This document shows positions 1 through 5,614 of a DNA stretch of 8,302 nt, one piece after another (within the stretch, counting starts at the first letter, position 1; every line of letters starts with the position of its first letter). A program made the position numbers and the translations under genes. Origin of the DNA: Acidobacteriota bacterium (GTDB taxonomy: Bacteria > Acidobacteriota > Terriglobia > Versatilivoradales > Versatilivoraceae); assembly GCA_026706225.1 (NCBI GenBank), contig JAPOZE010000359.1:1-8302 (forward strand), read 5' to 3'. The notes beneath the pieces are model-generated. The model had not been told where the DNA came from. It did not search any database and worked only from the letters and a program-made list of their open reading frames with translations.

Positions 1-140
1 GTGATGGCCACGCTGTCCCCCGGCTTGAGGCGGCCGCCCAGGTCGAGCCGGCCGACTTCCCGGGCCACCCTGGCCGGAATATCCTCCACCCGGGTGGAAT
101 GGAAACGCTGCCTGACCCGAACCACTTTGGGGAATGCCAT
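1..140 (-). CDS. LarA/DUF2088-like protein, N-terminal fragment (leaves the window)
   Basis: Only the first 46 codons are present; the gene continues past position 1. It starts at an ATG (138-140) with an AGGAG Shine-Dalgarno motif about 6 nt upstream. The visible protein begins MAFPKVVRVRQRFHSTRVED, followed by a stretch with RLDLGGRLKPGDSVAIT. From memory this matches the N-terminus of lactate-racemase-domain (LarA-like, DUF2088) proteins, which start with a charged strand and then a 'lkpGqrVAIT(a/v)GSRGI' loop. LarA itself is a nickel-pincer-dependent racemase; most relatives have no proven substrate, and none can be inferred here. It lies 51 bp downstream of the TonB receptor on the same strand, so co-transcription is possible but not shown. 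The family call rests on a short fragment and is moderate. Confidence 0.6.
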   Translation of the reverse strand, partial: MAFPKVVRVRQRFHSTRVEDIPARVAREVGRLDLGGRLKPGDSVAI

Positions 141-191
141 GGCCGCTCCTGAAAATGCCGATCAATATAACACGAAAAATGCACCCCGACC

Positions 192-2507
192 CTACCACGC
201 CGACCGAATCCCGGCGGTGATCATCCGGGGGGGGCCGATGCCCAGCACCGAGGTGTTGGAGACGGGAATCTCGCGGTCCAGCAGGTTCTCCACGGCAAAG
301 GTCAGCACCAGGTTCCGGTGCACCCTCCTGGACAGGTGAAGGTCCAGCAGGGTGGTTCCGGCCAGGGGCCGGAGGTTGCGGTCGTCGTCGAACTGCAGGC
401 CGACCAATCGGGCCATCAGGAAGGCGTTGAGGACGCCGGGGCGCGCATAGCTCAGCGAGGCCGTGAGCCGGTGGCGGGGCACCTGGGGCAACCGGTTCGA
501 CTCCACCCCCGGGTTCTCCGGAAAGCGGCCGAAGGTGGAATCGGCCAGCAGGTAGCCTCCCCGCAGCCTCCAGTCCCGGTTCAAGCGCAGCGACAGGTCT
601 GCGTCCAGGCCCCGGGCGTTGACCCGGCCCACGTTCTGCCTCTGGCGGGTGACGAGCGCGGGCGTGGTCTCCAGCGTAATGTTGGAAATGGCCTGGCTCA
701 GGCCGTTCCAGAAGGCCGTCAGCCGGCCCCTGACCCGGGGTCCGCCGTACCAGTCCACCCCCGCCTCCGCGCCCCGGAGCGTTTCCGGGCGCAGGTTCTG
801 GTTGGGCAGGGTCACCACGTTGCCCACCCGAAATCCGCGGTAGAGCTCGTTGAGGGTCGGCGCCCGGAAGCTGCGGTAGACGGCTCCCCTGAAGGTGAGT
901 GCCTCGGAGGCGTGGCAGGAGACCCCGCCCCTGGGACTGAGCATGCCGCCTCCGCGCCGGGGAAACGCGAGGCTGGTGGGACTTCCGGAGGGCAGCCGGG
1001 CCTGCTCGCGAACGGCATGGTGGTTGAACCAGCCGTCCAGCCGGGCGCCCAACTGAAGCTGCCAGCGCGGCGCCAGGGCCACCAGGTCCTGCAGGTAGAC
1101 CCCGCCCAGTTGCTGGCTGCCGCCCAACTCCTGAAACTGGGCGGGCATCCCCGAGCGGTAGCCGGTCTCGCGGCTGTGGCCCCGCACCCATTGCCAATCC
1201 ACTCCGGAAGTCAGCAGGTGGCGCTGTCCCAGCGGGCCGGTCCACTGCAGAGAACCGCCGGCGCTGCGGGAGGGCACTTGCTGCTCGCGGGTCAGGAACT
1301 CAGACTGCCGGTGGGAGGGAACGGCGGTGAAGCTGCTGTCGAAGGTCTGGGTTAGGCTGTAGCCGCCGAACTGCCACTCCCTGCCCCGGTCGCCCCTCCG
1401 GCGGTAGAGGGCCCGAACCCGGGTCGCGCCGGTGGCGTTCTCCCTCAGCCGGGTGCCGTTTCCCCGGTCTTCACCGAAATGCTCCAGGCGCAGGGTCCCC
1501 TGCGCCCCCTCGCGCGGCTGGTAGAACGCCGCCGCACGGACCGCGTAGGCGCGGGACTTGGCCGGCACGTCCACCGGCCCGCGGTCATCGGGAGCCACCA
1601 CGGGATACCCGTTGGTGTGAAAGAAAGAGCCGGAAACCAGGCCGCTCCAGCGTTCTCCTCCAACCGAGCCCAGCAGGTCGGCGCGGGCCGTGCCCAGGGA
1701 GCCTCCCCGCAGGTCGAGCTCGAACCGCGGGGCCGGGGGCGCCTTGGAAAAGGCCTGAATCACGCCTCCCAGAGCGGAGCTTCCGTAGAGGCTGGAACCT
1801 CCCCCGGGGACCACCTCGATGCGCTCCAGGCTGGACTTGTCCAACTGGCTCCAATAGACCCAGCCTCCAAAGGGATCATTGAGCGGCATCCCGTCCCACA
1901 ACACCAGCGTGCGGCTGACGCCGCTGGGTCCGATCCCCCGCAGGGAGACCCCCTGGCTGGTGGGATGGGCCACCAGGCTGCTGCTGCGCCGAAAGAGGCT
2001 GAAGGACGGAAGCTGGCGCAAGGCGTCGTCCACGGTGATCGCCGGGGACTGGGCCAACTCCGGTTCCGCCAGCACGGAGACTGCCGAGGGAATGTTTCTC
2101 CAGGTGCGCGGGGTGCGGGTGGCGGTGACCGTCAGCGACTGCTCCACCCGCCGGGGAACCAGCGTGTAAGCGGTCTGCCAGGCGTCGAGGGGTTGAACCA
2201 GGTCCTCGAAGTCCGGATGGCTCAATCTGAGGGCCCGGGCTTGCATAGGGACGGTCTCGAACCGGAAGTCTCCTTGCGGGCTTGTGGCGGTCTGGGCCAG
2301 GACACGCCCCCGCCGGGAAACCAGCATTACCCGGACCCCGGCAATGGCCCTGAGGTCGGAATCCACCACCTGGGCGCGCAAGGCCGGCGGGGCGTCCGCC
2401 TCCACGGCGGAATCGCCCCGGCTTTCGGCCAGGACGCCGGCAGGGAAAGAGATGGCAACCAGGACCAGGGCTGAGGAAAGGCTGCGGAAGGTGGACAATG
2501 CAAGCAA
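192..2507 (-). CDS. TonB-dependent outer-membrane receptor with N-terminal regulatory-like domain
   Basis: A 771-residue outer-membrane active transporter, energised through TonB-ExbBD; substrate unknown. Residues 1-27 form a signal peptide with a VLA/ES cleavage site. Residues about 43-110 form a carboxypeptidase-regulatory-like beta-sandwich (GVRVMLV, then TSPQGDFRFE). A TonB-box-like EQSLTVTA sits at 122-129. The plug spans about 137-255, with the typical GVSLRGIGPSGVSR, VLWDGMPLNDPFGG and LERIEVVPGGGSSLYGSSALGGVI pattern. The remaining residues form the 22-strand barrel, with ENLLDREIPV near the end and a terminal aromatic Trp. Length fits a full receptor with one added N-terminal domain. 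The reading frame is closed by TAA at 2511-2513, so the first possible start is TTG (2505-2507), with another TTG at 2496-2498. Neither has a clear Shine-Dalgarno sequence. It follows the small coupled gene pair by 64 bp on the same strand. Confidence 0.93.
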   Translation of the reverse strand: MLALSTFRSLSSALVLVAISFPAGVLAESRGDSAVEADAPPALRAQVVDSDLRAIAGVRVMLVSRRGRVLAQTATSPQGDFRFETVPMQARALRLSHPDFEDLVQPLDAWQTAYTLVPRRVEQSLTVTATRTPRTWRNIPSAVSVLAEPELAQSPAITVDDALRQLPSFSLFRRSSSLVAHPTSQGVSLRGIGPSGVSRTLVLWDGMPLNDPFGGWVYWSQLDKSSLERIEVVPGGGSSLYGSSALGGVIQAFSKAPPAPRFELDLRGGSLGTARADLLGSVGGERWSGLVSGSFFHTNGYPVVAPDDRGPVDVPAKSRAYAVRAAAFYQPREGAQGTLRLEHFGEDRGNGTRLRENATGATRVRALYRRRGDRGREWQFGGYSLTQTFDSSFTAVPSHRQSEFLTREQQVPSRSAGGSLQWTGPLGQRHLLTSGVDWQWVRGHSRETGYRSGMPAQFQELGGSQQLGGVYLQDLVALAPRWQLQLGARLDGWFNHHAVREQARLPSGSPTSLAFPRRGGGMLSPRGGVSCHASEALTFRGAVYRSFRAPTLNELYRGFRVGNVVTLPNQNLRPETLRGAEAGVDWYGGPRVRGRLTAFWNGLSQAISNITLETTPALVTRQRQNVGRVNARGLDADLSLRLNRDWRLRGGYLLADSTFGRFPENPGVESNRLPQVPRHRLTASLSYARPGVLNAFLMARLVGLQFDDDRNLRPLAGTTLLDLHLSRRVHRNLVLTFAVENLLDREIPVSNTSVLGIGPPRMITAGIRSAW

Positions 2508-2520
2508 CCGTTAGGATCTT

Positions 2521-2535
2521 GCCGGAATGACCGGC
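2521..2535. other. Short perfect hairpin just upstream of the TonB receptor start
   Basis: GCCGG-AATGA-CCGGC forms a perfect 5-bp stem with a 5-nt loop. On the minus strand it would lie about 13 nt before the TTG start at 2507, between the 80-residue gene and the receptor. It has no T-tract, so it is not an intrinsic terminator. In RNA it could affect ribosome access to a start that already lacks a clear Shine-Dalgarno motif. A 5-bp stem can arise by chance in DNA this GC-rich. Confidence 0.25.
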
Positions 2536-2571
2536 TCCGGGGGCGGGTGGAGGGAGGGCGAGGGGACAGCT

Positions 2572-2814
2572 CTACTTCAATGCCGACAACTGCTTGTCGA
2601 TGGCCGCCAGAGAAGTGCCCAGCAGGTCTCTGTAGCGGTCGTTGGCAGTGGCATCCATCTCATTCAGGATGCGTGTCCTGGCCAACAGGAGGGAGCGGCG
2701 CTCTCGAGAGATTTCTCCGGCGGCGGGTCTTGCGGCTGCCTTGCCCATCCGGAACGGCTCTCCGGCTTCCTCCATCTGCGCCTCAACCGCCTTGCTCTCC
2801 CATCCCCTGGCCAT
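2572..2814 (-). CDS. Small conserved helical protein, 80 residues
   Basis: Function unknown. The protein begins MARGWESKAVEAQMEEAGEP and is rich in Ala, Arg and Glu, with no signal peptide or membrane segment. It is probably a helical cytoplasmic protein: residues about 33-80 (ISRERRSLLLARTRILNEM, then RYRDLLGTSLAAIDKQL) read as two amphipathic helices. From memory, short 'MxRGWESKsVE...' proteins with a following 'RRSLLLsRtRvl' helix recur in Acidobacteriota and related genomes as hypothetical proteins; I cannot name a domain. The ATG directly follows the TAA of the upstream gene (TAA-ATG, no gap), and an AGGGA motif within the end of that gene could serve as ribosome-binding site, so translational coupling is likely. 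It precedes the TonB receptor by 64 bp. The gene is supported by start context and family resemblance; its role is not. Confidence 0.75.
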   Translation of the reverse strand: MARGWESKAVEAQMEEAGEPFRMGKAAARPAAGEISRERRSLLLARTRILNEMDATANDRYRDLLGTSLAAIDKQLSALK

Positions 2815-3213
2815 TTATTTCCCTGTGTAGCCAAACGATCCCTGGATTCCCGACCAGGCCACGCCGGTGGCCACCTCATGCAGCGCCGGAAACTTCTCCT
2901 TCAGCACCGCAATGCCGATCTCCCGGGCCAGGAGGACTCCCTTGTCGTCATGCACCGTGTACTTCGGGGCGCGGACTCCGCCATATATGCTGATCCGATG
3001 GCCACGTGTCCTCAGAACCAGAATCAGCCGGTCCTCATTGGCCGCAGTGCCGGGTTCGGCCACAGCCGTTTTGGCAGGAGCCTTGGCGTTGAAGGAGATC
3101 GACGGCGCCTCGGTTCCGGCGGATTCGACCGGGCGGGCCGGTTCCGACGCCGACGCGGCCACCATCAAAAGCGGCAACCCCAGCAGGGCTGCCATCTTCT
3201 TTGCTTTCACCAT
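2815..3213 (-). CDS. Small secreted protein of unknown function, 132 residues
   Basis: Start chosen at ATG 3211-3213: GGGAGG lies about 8 nt upstream and the N-terminus then reads as a signal peptide, MVKAKKMAALLGLPLLMVAASAS, with cleavage near ASA/SE. The frame is open further upstream, but that extension lacks signal-peptide character and would run through the divergent promoter region. After an Ala/Pro/Thr-rich linker (about 23-60) comes a compact domain (about 61-132) with LILVLRTRGHRISIY, then APKYTVHDDKGVLLA, then a helix IAVLKEKFPALHEV and a closing AWSG. From memory this resembles small hypothetical proteins of Planctomycetota and Acidobacteriota with a 'TRdhxIxIysG...lYsVxdxxGkxLa...lxxxFPxLy' pattern. 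No catalytic motif is visible. Likely periplasmic or exported. First gene of the minus-strand block and directly abutting the next one. Confidence 0.75.
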   Translation of the reverse strand: MVKAKKMAALLGLPLLMVAASASEPARPVESAGTEAPSISFNAKAPAKTAVAEPGTAANEDRLILVLRTRGHRISIYGGVRAPKYTVHDDKGVLLAREIGIAVLKEKFPALHEVATGVAWSGIQGSFGYTGK

Positions 3214-3261
3214 CCTATTGACCTCCCCGTTGACGAAATCCGGCTGGTGTCCTTGGGCTCC

Positions 3262-3267
3262 ATTATA
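3262..3267 (-). promoter_or_regulatory. Consensus -10 box for the minus-strand small-gene/TonB receptor block
   Basis: Read on the minus strand this is a perfect TATAAT. Initiation just downstream would leave a leader of about 40 nt before the ATG at 3213, containing the GGGAGG ribosome-binding site. The hexamer 17 bp upstream (ACATTG) is a poor -35 match, so the promoter call rests on the -10 box and its position in a short divergent intergenic region. Confidence 0.5.
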
Positions 3268-3286
3268 GCGCAGCCGCTTCCGGGCA

Positions 3287-3296
3287 ATGTGATAAT
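3287..3296 (+). promoter_or_regulatory. Possible extended -10 promoter for the inositol-monophosphatase-like gene
   Basis: The plus strand reads AATGTGATAA then T: a TG dinucleotide one base before GATAAT (3291-3296), which is an extended -10 arrangement. The predicted start near 3303 gives a leader of about 20 nt that includes GGAGG (3309-3313) before the ATG at 3326. No good -35 is visible, which an extended -10 partly compensates for. It lies only about 24 bp from the opposing TATAAT, so the two promoters would compete or share control. Confidence 0.4.
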
Positions 3297-3325
3297 GTTC
3301 CGGAAGACGGAGGCAAAGACAGGCC

Positions 3326-4126
3326 ATGCGCGACTATCTGGCGGTTGCCGTGGAGGCAGCCCGGCTGGGCGGAGACATCCTGCGGGAACATTACCGGCGG
3401 GTGAAGACGGTCGAGTTCAAGGGCGAAGCCGACCTGGTCACCGAGGTCGACAGGCGATCGGAAAAGGAGATCGTGGATCTGCTCGCCTCCCGCTTCCCCC
3501 ACCACTCCATCCTGGCCGAGGAAGGAACCGCCACCGAGAAGAGTTCCGAGTTCAAGTGGGTGATCGATCCCCTGGACGGCACCACCAACTATGCCCACGG
3601 ATACCCGGTCTTCTGCACCTCGGTCGCCCTGGAACAGAACGAAGACATCCTGGTCGGGGCCGTCTATCAGCCCATGACCGACGAGCTGTTCGTGGCCGAG
3701 CGGGGCGGGGGTGCCTTTCGGAACGGGAGAAGGATTGGAGTCTCCGGCGTCGAGGAGCTGCAACGAGCCCTGCTGGCCACCGGATTTCCGCCCCAGGTGC
3801 GGCAAAGCCCGGAGGAGGCCCTGGGACATTTTGCCGCCTTCGTGCGCCAAGCCCAGTCCATCCGGCGCGACGGCTCAGCCGCCCTCAACCTGTGTTGCGT
3901 GGCCTCGGGACTGTTCGACGGCTTCTGGGAAACCTGCCTGAAGCCCTGGGACACGGCGGCCGGCCTGCTGGTGGTTCGCGAAGCCGGGGGCCTGGTGAGC
4001 CGCTTCAGCGGCCGTGACTATTCCATCTACCAGCCGCAGACGCTGGCCACCAACGGCCTGATCCACGAACAGATGCAGCAGGTCCTGGGGAAGACTGAGC
4101 AAGTCCATGTGGAGCGTGGAGAGTGA
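3326..4126 (+). CDS. Inositol monophosphatase family protein
   Basis: A 266-residue Mg2+-dependent, Li+-sensitive-type phosphatase of the inositol monophosphatase (SuhB/IMPase) superfamily, probably cytosolic, acting on inositol-phosphate or a related sugar phosphate. Metal-site motifs are intact: Glu65-Glu66 in ILAEEG, then Asp81-Pro-Leu-Asp84-Gly-Thr (WVIDPLDGTTNYAHG), and Trp208-Asp209 in the second signature (PWDTAAGLLVVREAGG). The RRDGSAALNLCCVASGLFDG segment (from 180) and Glu202 are also typical. Length is normal for the family. The ATG at 3326 has GGAGG 12 nt upstream, slightly long spacing. The end is odd: the last six codons and stop (HVERGE, TGA) coincide with the left arm of an inverted repeat bounding repeat unit A, so the original C-terminus was probably replaced. 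Exact substrate (inositol-1-phosphate, histidinol phosphate or another) cannot be set from sequence. Confidence 0.93.
   Translation: MRDYLAVAVEAARLGGDILREHYRRVKTVEFKGEADLVTEVDRRSEKEIVDLLASRFPHHSILAEEGTATEKSSEFKWVIDPLDGTTNYAHGYPVFCTSVALEQNEDILVGAVYQPMTDELFVAERGGGAFRNGRRIGVSGVEELQRALLATGFPPQVRQSPEEALGHFAAFVRQAQSIRRDGSAALNLCCVASGLFDGFWETCLKPWDTAAGLLVVREAGGLVSRFSGRDYSIYQPQTLATNGLIHEQMQQVLGKTEQVHVERGE
4109..4126 (+). repeat. Left arm of inverted repeat bounding the 4109-4453 block
   Basis: GTGGAGCGTGGAGAGTGA here is the reverse complement of TCACTCTCCACTCTCCAC at 4436-4453 except at one position (17 of 18 match). It overlaps the last codons and the stop of the phosphatase gene. The two arms enclose repeat unit A, an arrangement resembling a miniature inverted-repeat element. 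I see no transposase and no clear target-site duplication. Confidence 0.6.
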
Positions 4127-4129
4127 ATA

Positions 4130-4395
4130 CAGGACTCTGCGTCGGCCGAGCCCATGCCGTTCCCGCCGTGAGGGGTGGCCCGGTGCCCCATCGCGGGGAA
4201 ACTGAGCGGCAGGCAACGGGAGTGCATGCGGGCGGGACGCCCGCGCTCCCGGGTGGGCATCATCCCATGACGTCGTCGCAGCAAAGGAAATCCATCGGTC
4301 TTTGTGTTTGTTCGTGGTTTCTCTTCAACAACCATCGGCAGTTTCTTCCTCGTATGATCCGCCCGGCAGGGCGGGGGCGGCACTTATTTGAAGGA
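4130..4395 (+). repeat. Dispersed repeat, unit A (near full length)
   Basis: This stretch carries no gene. Its left half (4130-4275) matches the reverse complement of 7581-7724 (unit B), and its right half (4222-4395) matches 7780-7947 (unit C) in the same orientation, each at high identity by eye with a few small gaps. Shared blocks include GGCCGAGCCCATG, ACTGAGCGGCA, CGCCCGCGCTCCCGGG, TGACGTCGTCGCAGCAA, CATCGGTCTTTGT and CATCGGCAGT. The core is a GC-rich hairpin at 4228-4244. The low-GC, T-rich right half is unlike neighbouring genes. Several frames stay open through it, giving artefactual peptides of the 'AGGTPALPGG' type often seen as spurious predicted proteins. It probably represents a REP- or MITE-like non-coding repeat family; mobility is unproven. 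Confidence 0.85.
4228..4244. repeat. Core hairpin of repeat unit A
   Basis: GCGGGCG-GGA-CGCCCGC: a perfect 7-bp stem with a 3-nt loop, followed by the conserved GCTCCCGGG. The same hairpin occurs in units B and C. Confidence 0.75.
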
Positions 4396-4414
4396 CGCGG
4401 CCGAGACCGAGAAG

Positions 4415-5524
4415 ATGCTTAACGCATGGATTGAATCACTCTCCACTCTCCACTCTCCACTCTCCACCATCAGATGGATCCGCGGGCTCTGCCTCGCCGC
4501 CCTCGTCGTCATGGCCGCACCCCCATCCCGGGCCCACACCACCGGAGTCAGCTACTCCGACATCCGGGTCGAGGGAAAGACGGCTCAACTGCGGCTGCGG
4601 ATCAACCTGCGGGACCTGGACTTCGTGGACCAGTTGGACCTCGACCGGGACCGCCTCATCTCCGGCGAAGAGGTCAGCCGGGCCCTTCCCCGCCATCTTC
4701 CACGCCTGCTGGACAACTATCGGATCCGGTCCGCTGACGAAGACGGCCGTTCCGAGCTGGTCTACTGGCGCCAGGGTCCGGGTCCCGGCGAATTGGAATG
4801 CCTGGTCCACTACCGCTTCGGGGACGCGGTCGAGCGGCTGGAGTTTACGGTGACCTTGCCGAGCCTCACCGACTCGGGCCACTGGAACCTGGCCAGGGTG
4901 CGCCATCCCGGCGGTCAGGCCGATCTCAACTTCAACCTGGAGAATCCCACGGCCGGCCTGGAGGTGGGCCGGGGATGGAGGCTGCTGGCCGCCAGGTTGG
5001 TGCGGGGCCTGGCCCTGGGCGCCGGGCAGGCGGCTGCCTCTCCCCTCCCCGTGGGGTTCCTGCTGGGGCTGCTGTTGACCGTTCCCGGCCCGGGCGGCGC
5101 CCTGCGGGTGGCGGGAGCCTTTCTGGCCGCGCAGGGATTGATGGCGCTGCTGGCCACCCTGGCACCCATCCGGATCCCCGGAGCCTTTCTGGCTTCGGCC
5201 ACCGCCCTCAGCCTGGCCTACATCGCGGCCGAGAACCTGCTGGTGAAGGAGACCGCCAACCGCTGGGCCATCGGCGGCTGTTTCGGACTGCTGTTCGGGC
5301 TCGACCTGGCCTCGGGGCTGCTTGTCCGGGCATCCCGGGTTTCGGCCCCGGAATATCTCGGCTGGATTCTGGGGTTCTCGTGCACGCTGGCCCTGGCGGC
5401 AGCGCTGATTTTCCTGCTCAACCGGGCCTGCCGGAAACTCTCCTGGCATCCCTGGTGGGTCCGGCTGGCCTCGCTGCTGCTGCTGGGGGCGGGCCTGGCC
5501 GGCTTCTTCCGCCGGGTTGTGTGA
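4415..5524 (+). CDS. HupE/UreJ-related membrane protein lacking the usual histidines
   Basis: A 369-residue exported membrane protein. ATG 4415 is the first ATG in frame; a TTG at 4388 lies further upstream and no strong Shine-Dalgarno motif marks either. Residues 20-40 form a signal peptide (hydrophobic GLCLAALVVMAA, cleavage after SRA, mature His41). The extracytoplasmic domain (41-185) has an EF-hand-like loop, D75-x-D77-x-D79...E86. Residues about 190-365 contain about six to seven membrane segments. From memory this architecture matches HupE/UreJ_2-type proteins, including the EF-like loop and the ALSLAYIAAENLL segment. The positions where that family carries His (a 'HllFLlaLlL' helix, 'FtlaHSlTL', 'FGLvHGfGfA') here read ASPLPVGFLLGLLL, FLAAQGLMAL and FGLLFGLDLA, so the proposed nickel/metal ligands are absent. 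Function is therefore uncertain. The N-terminus is formed by repeat DNA. Confidence 0.75.
   Translation: MLNAWIESLSTLHSPLSTIRWIRGLCLAALVVMAAPPSRAHTTGVSYSDIRVEGKTAQLRLRINLRDLDFVDQLDLDRDRLISGEEVSRALPRHLPRLLDNYRIRSADEDGRSELVYWRQGPGPGELECLVHYRFGDAVERLEFTVTLPSLTDSGHWNLARVRHPGGQADLNFNLENPTAGLEVGRGWRLLAARLVRGLALGAGQAAASPLPVGFLLGLLLTVPGPGGALRVAGAFLAAQGLMALLATLAPIRIPGAFLASATALSLAYIAAENLLVKETANRWAIGGCFGLLFGLDLASGLLVRASRVSAPEYLGWILGFSCTLALAAALIFLLNRACRKLSWHPWWVRLASLLLLGAGLAGFFRRVV
4436..4453 (+). repeat. Right arm of inverted repeat bounding the 4109-4453 block
   Basis: TCACTCTCCACTCTCCAC pairs with the left arm at 4109-4126 (17 of 18). It overlaps the first copies of the heptanucleotide tandem repeat and lies inside the N-terminal coding region of the HupE-like gene. 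Confidence 0.6.
4437..4464 (+). repeat. Heptanucleotide tandem repeat (CACTCTC x 4)
   Basis: Four exact, contiguous copies of CACTCTC followed by a partial CACC. The unit is 7 bp, not a multiple of three, and it lies between the predicted ATG (4415) and the hydrophobic core of the signal peptide of the HupE-like gene, coding for the segment around SLSTLHSPLST. Gain or loss of one unit would shift the frame before the signal peptide. Confidence 0.85.
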
Positions 5525-5614
5525 AACCGCCGGGAGGGCGGAGGGCCCGGCCGGCAACGGCAAAGACATCCCGGGAGAGAACCCACCTTCCGGAATACTG
5601 AACTGGAGGCTCCC

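Noticed and set aside
318..2474. Plus-strand open frames (345 and 331 codons) opposite the TonB receptor
   Set aside because: The minus-strand receptor has a complete signal peptide, plug and barrel. The opposing frames are low-complexity Gly/Ala/Gln/Arg-rich products typical of antisense frames at high GC.
3214..3327. 38-residue upstream extension of the small secreted protein
   Set aside because: It would place a charged, non-hydrophobic segment before an otherwise clear signal peptide and would pass through the divergent promoter; the ATG at 3213 has a proper Shine-Dalgarno motif.
2527..4017. Plus-strand frame of 496 codons over the small gene pair and the phosphatase
   Set aside because: It crosses the divergent promoter region and runs in a shifted frame through the phosphatase, which has intact catalytic motifs in its own frame; no domain is visible.
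4123..4422. Possible small gene between the phosphatase and the HupE-like gene
   Set aside because: It overlaps repeat unit A almost entirely and its peptide is the repeat-encoded 'AGGTPALPGG' type; no independent coding evidence.
5525..5614. Terminator between the HupE-like and DUF6807 genes
   Set aside because: There are GC-rich inverted segments (CCGGG...CCCGG) but no T-tract and no compact stem, so no intrinsic terminator can be supported.
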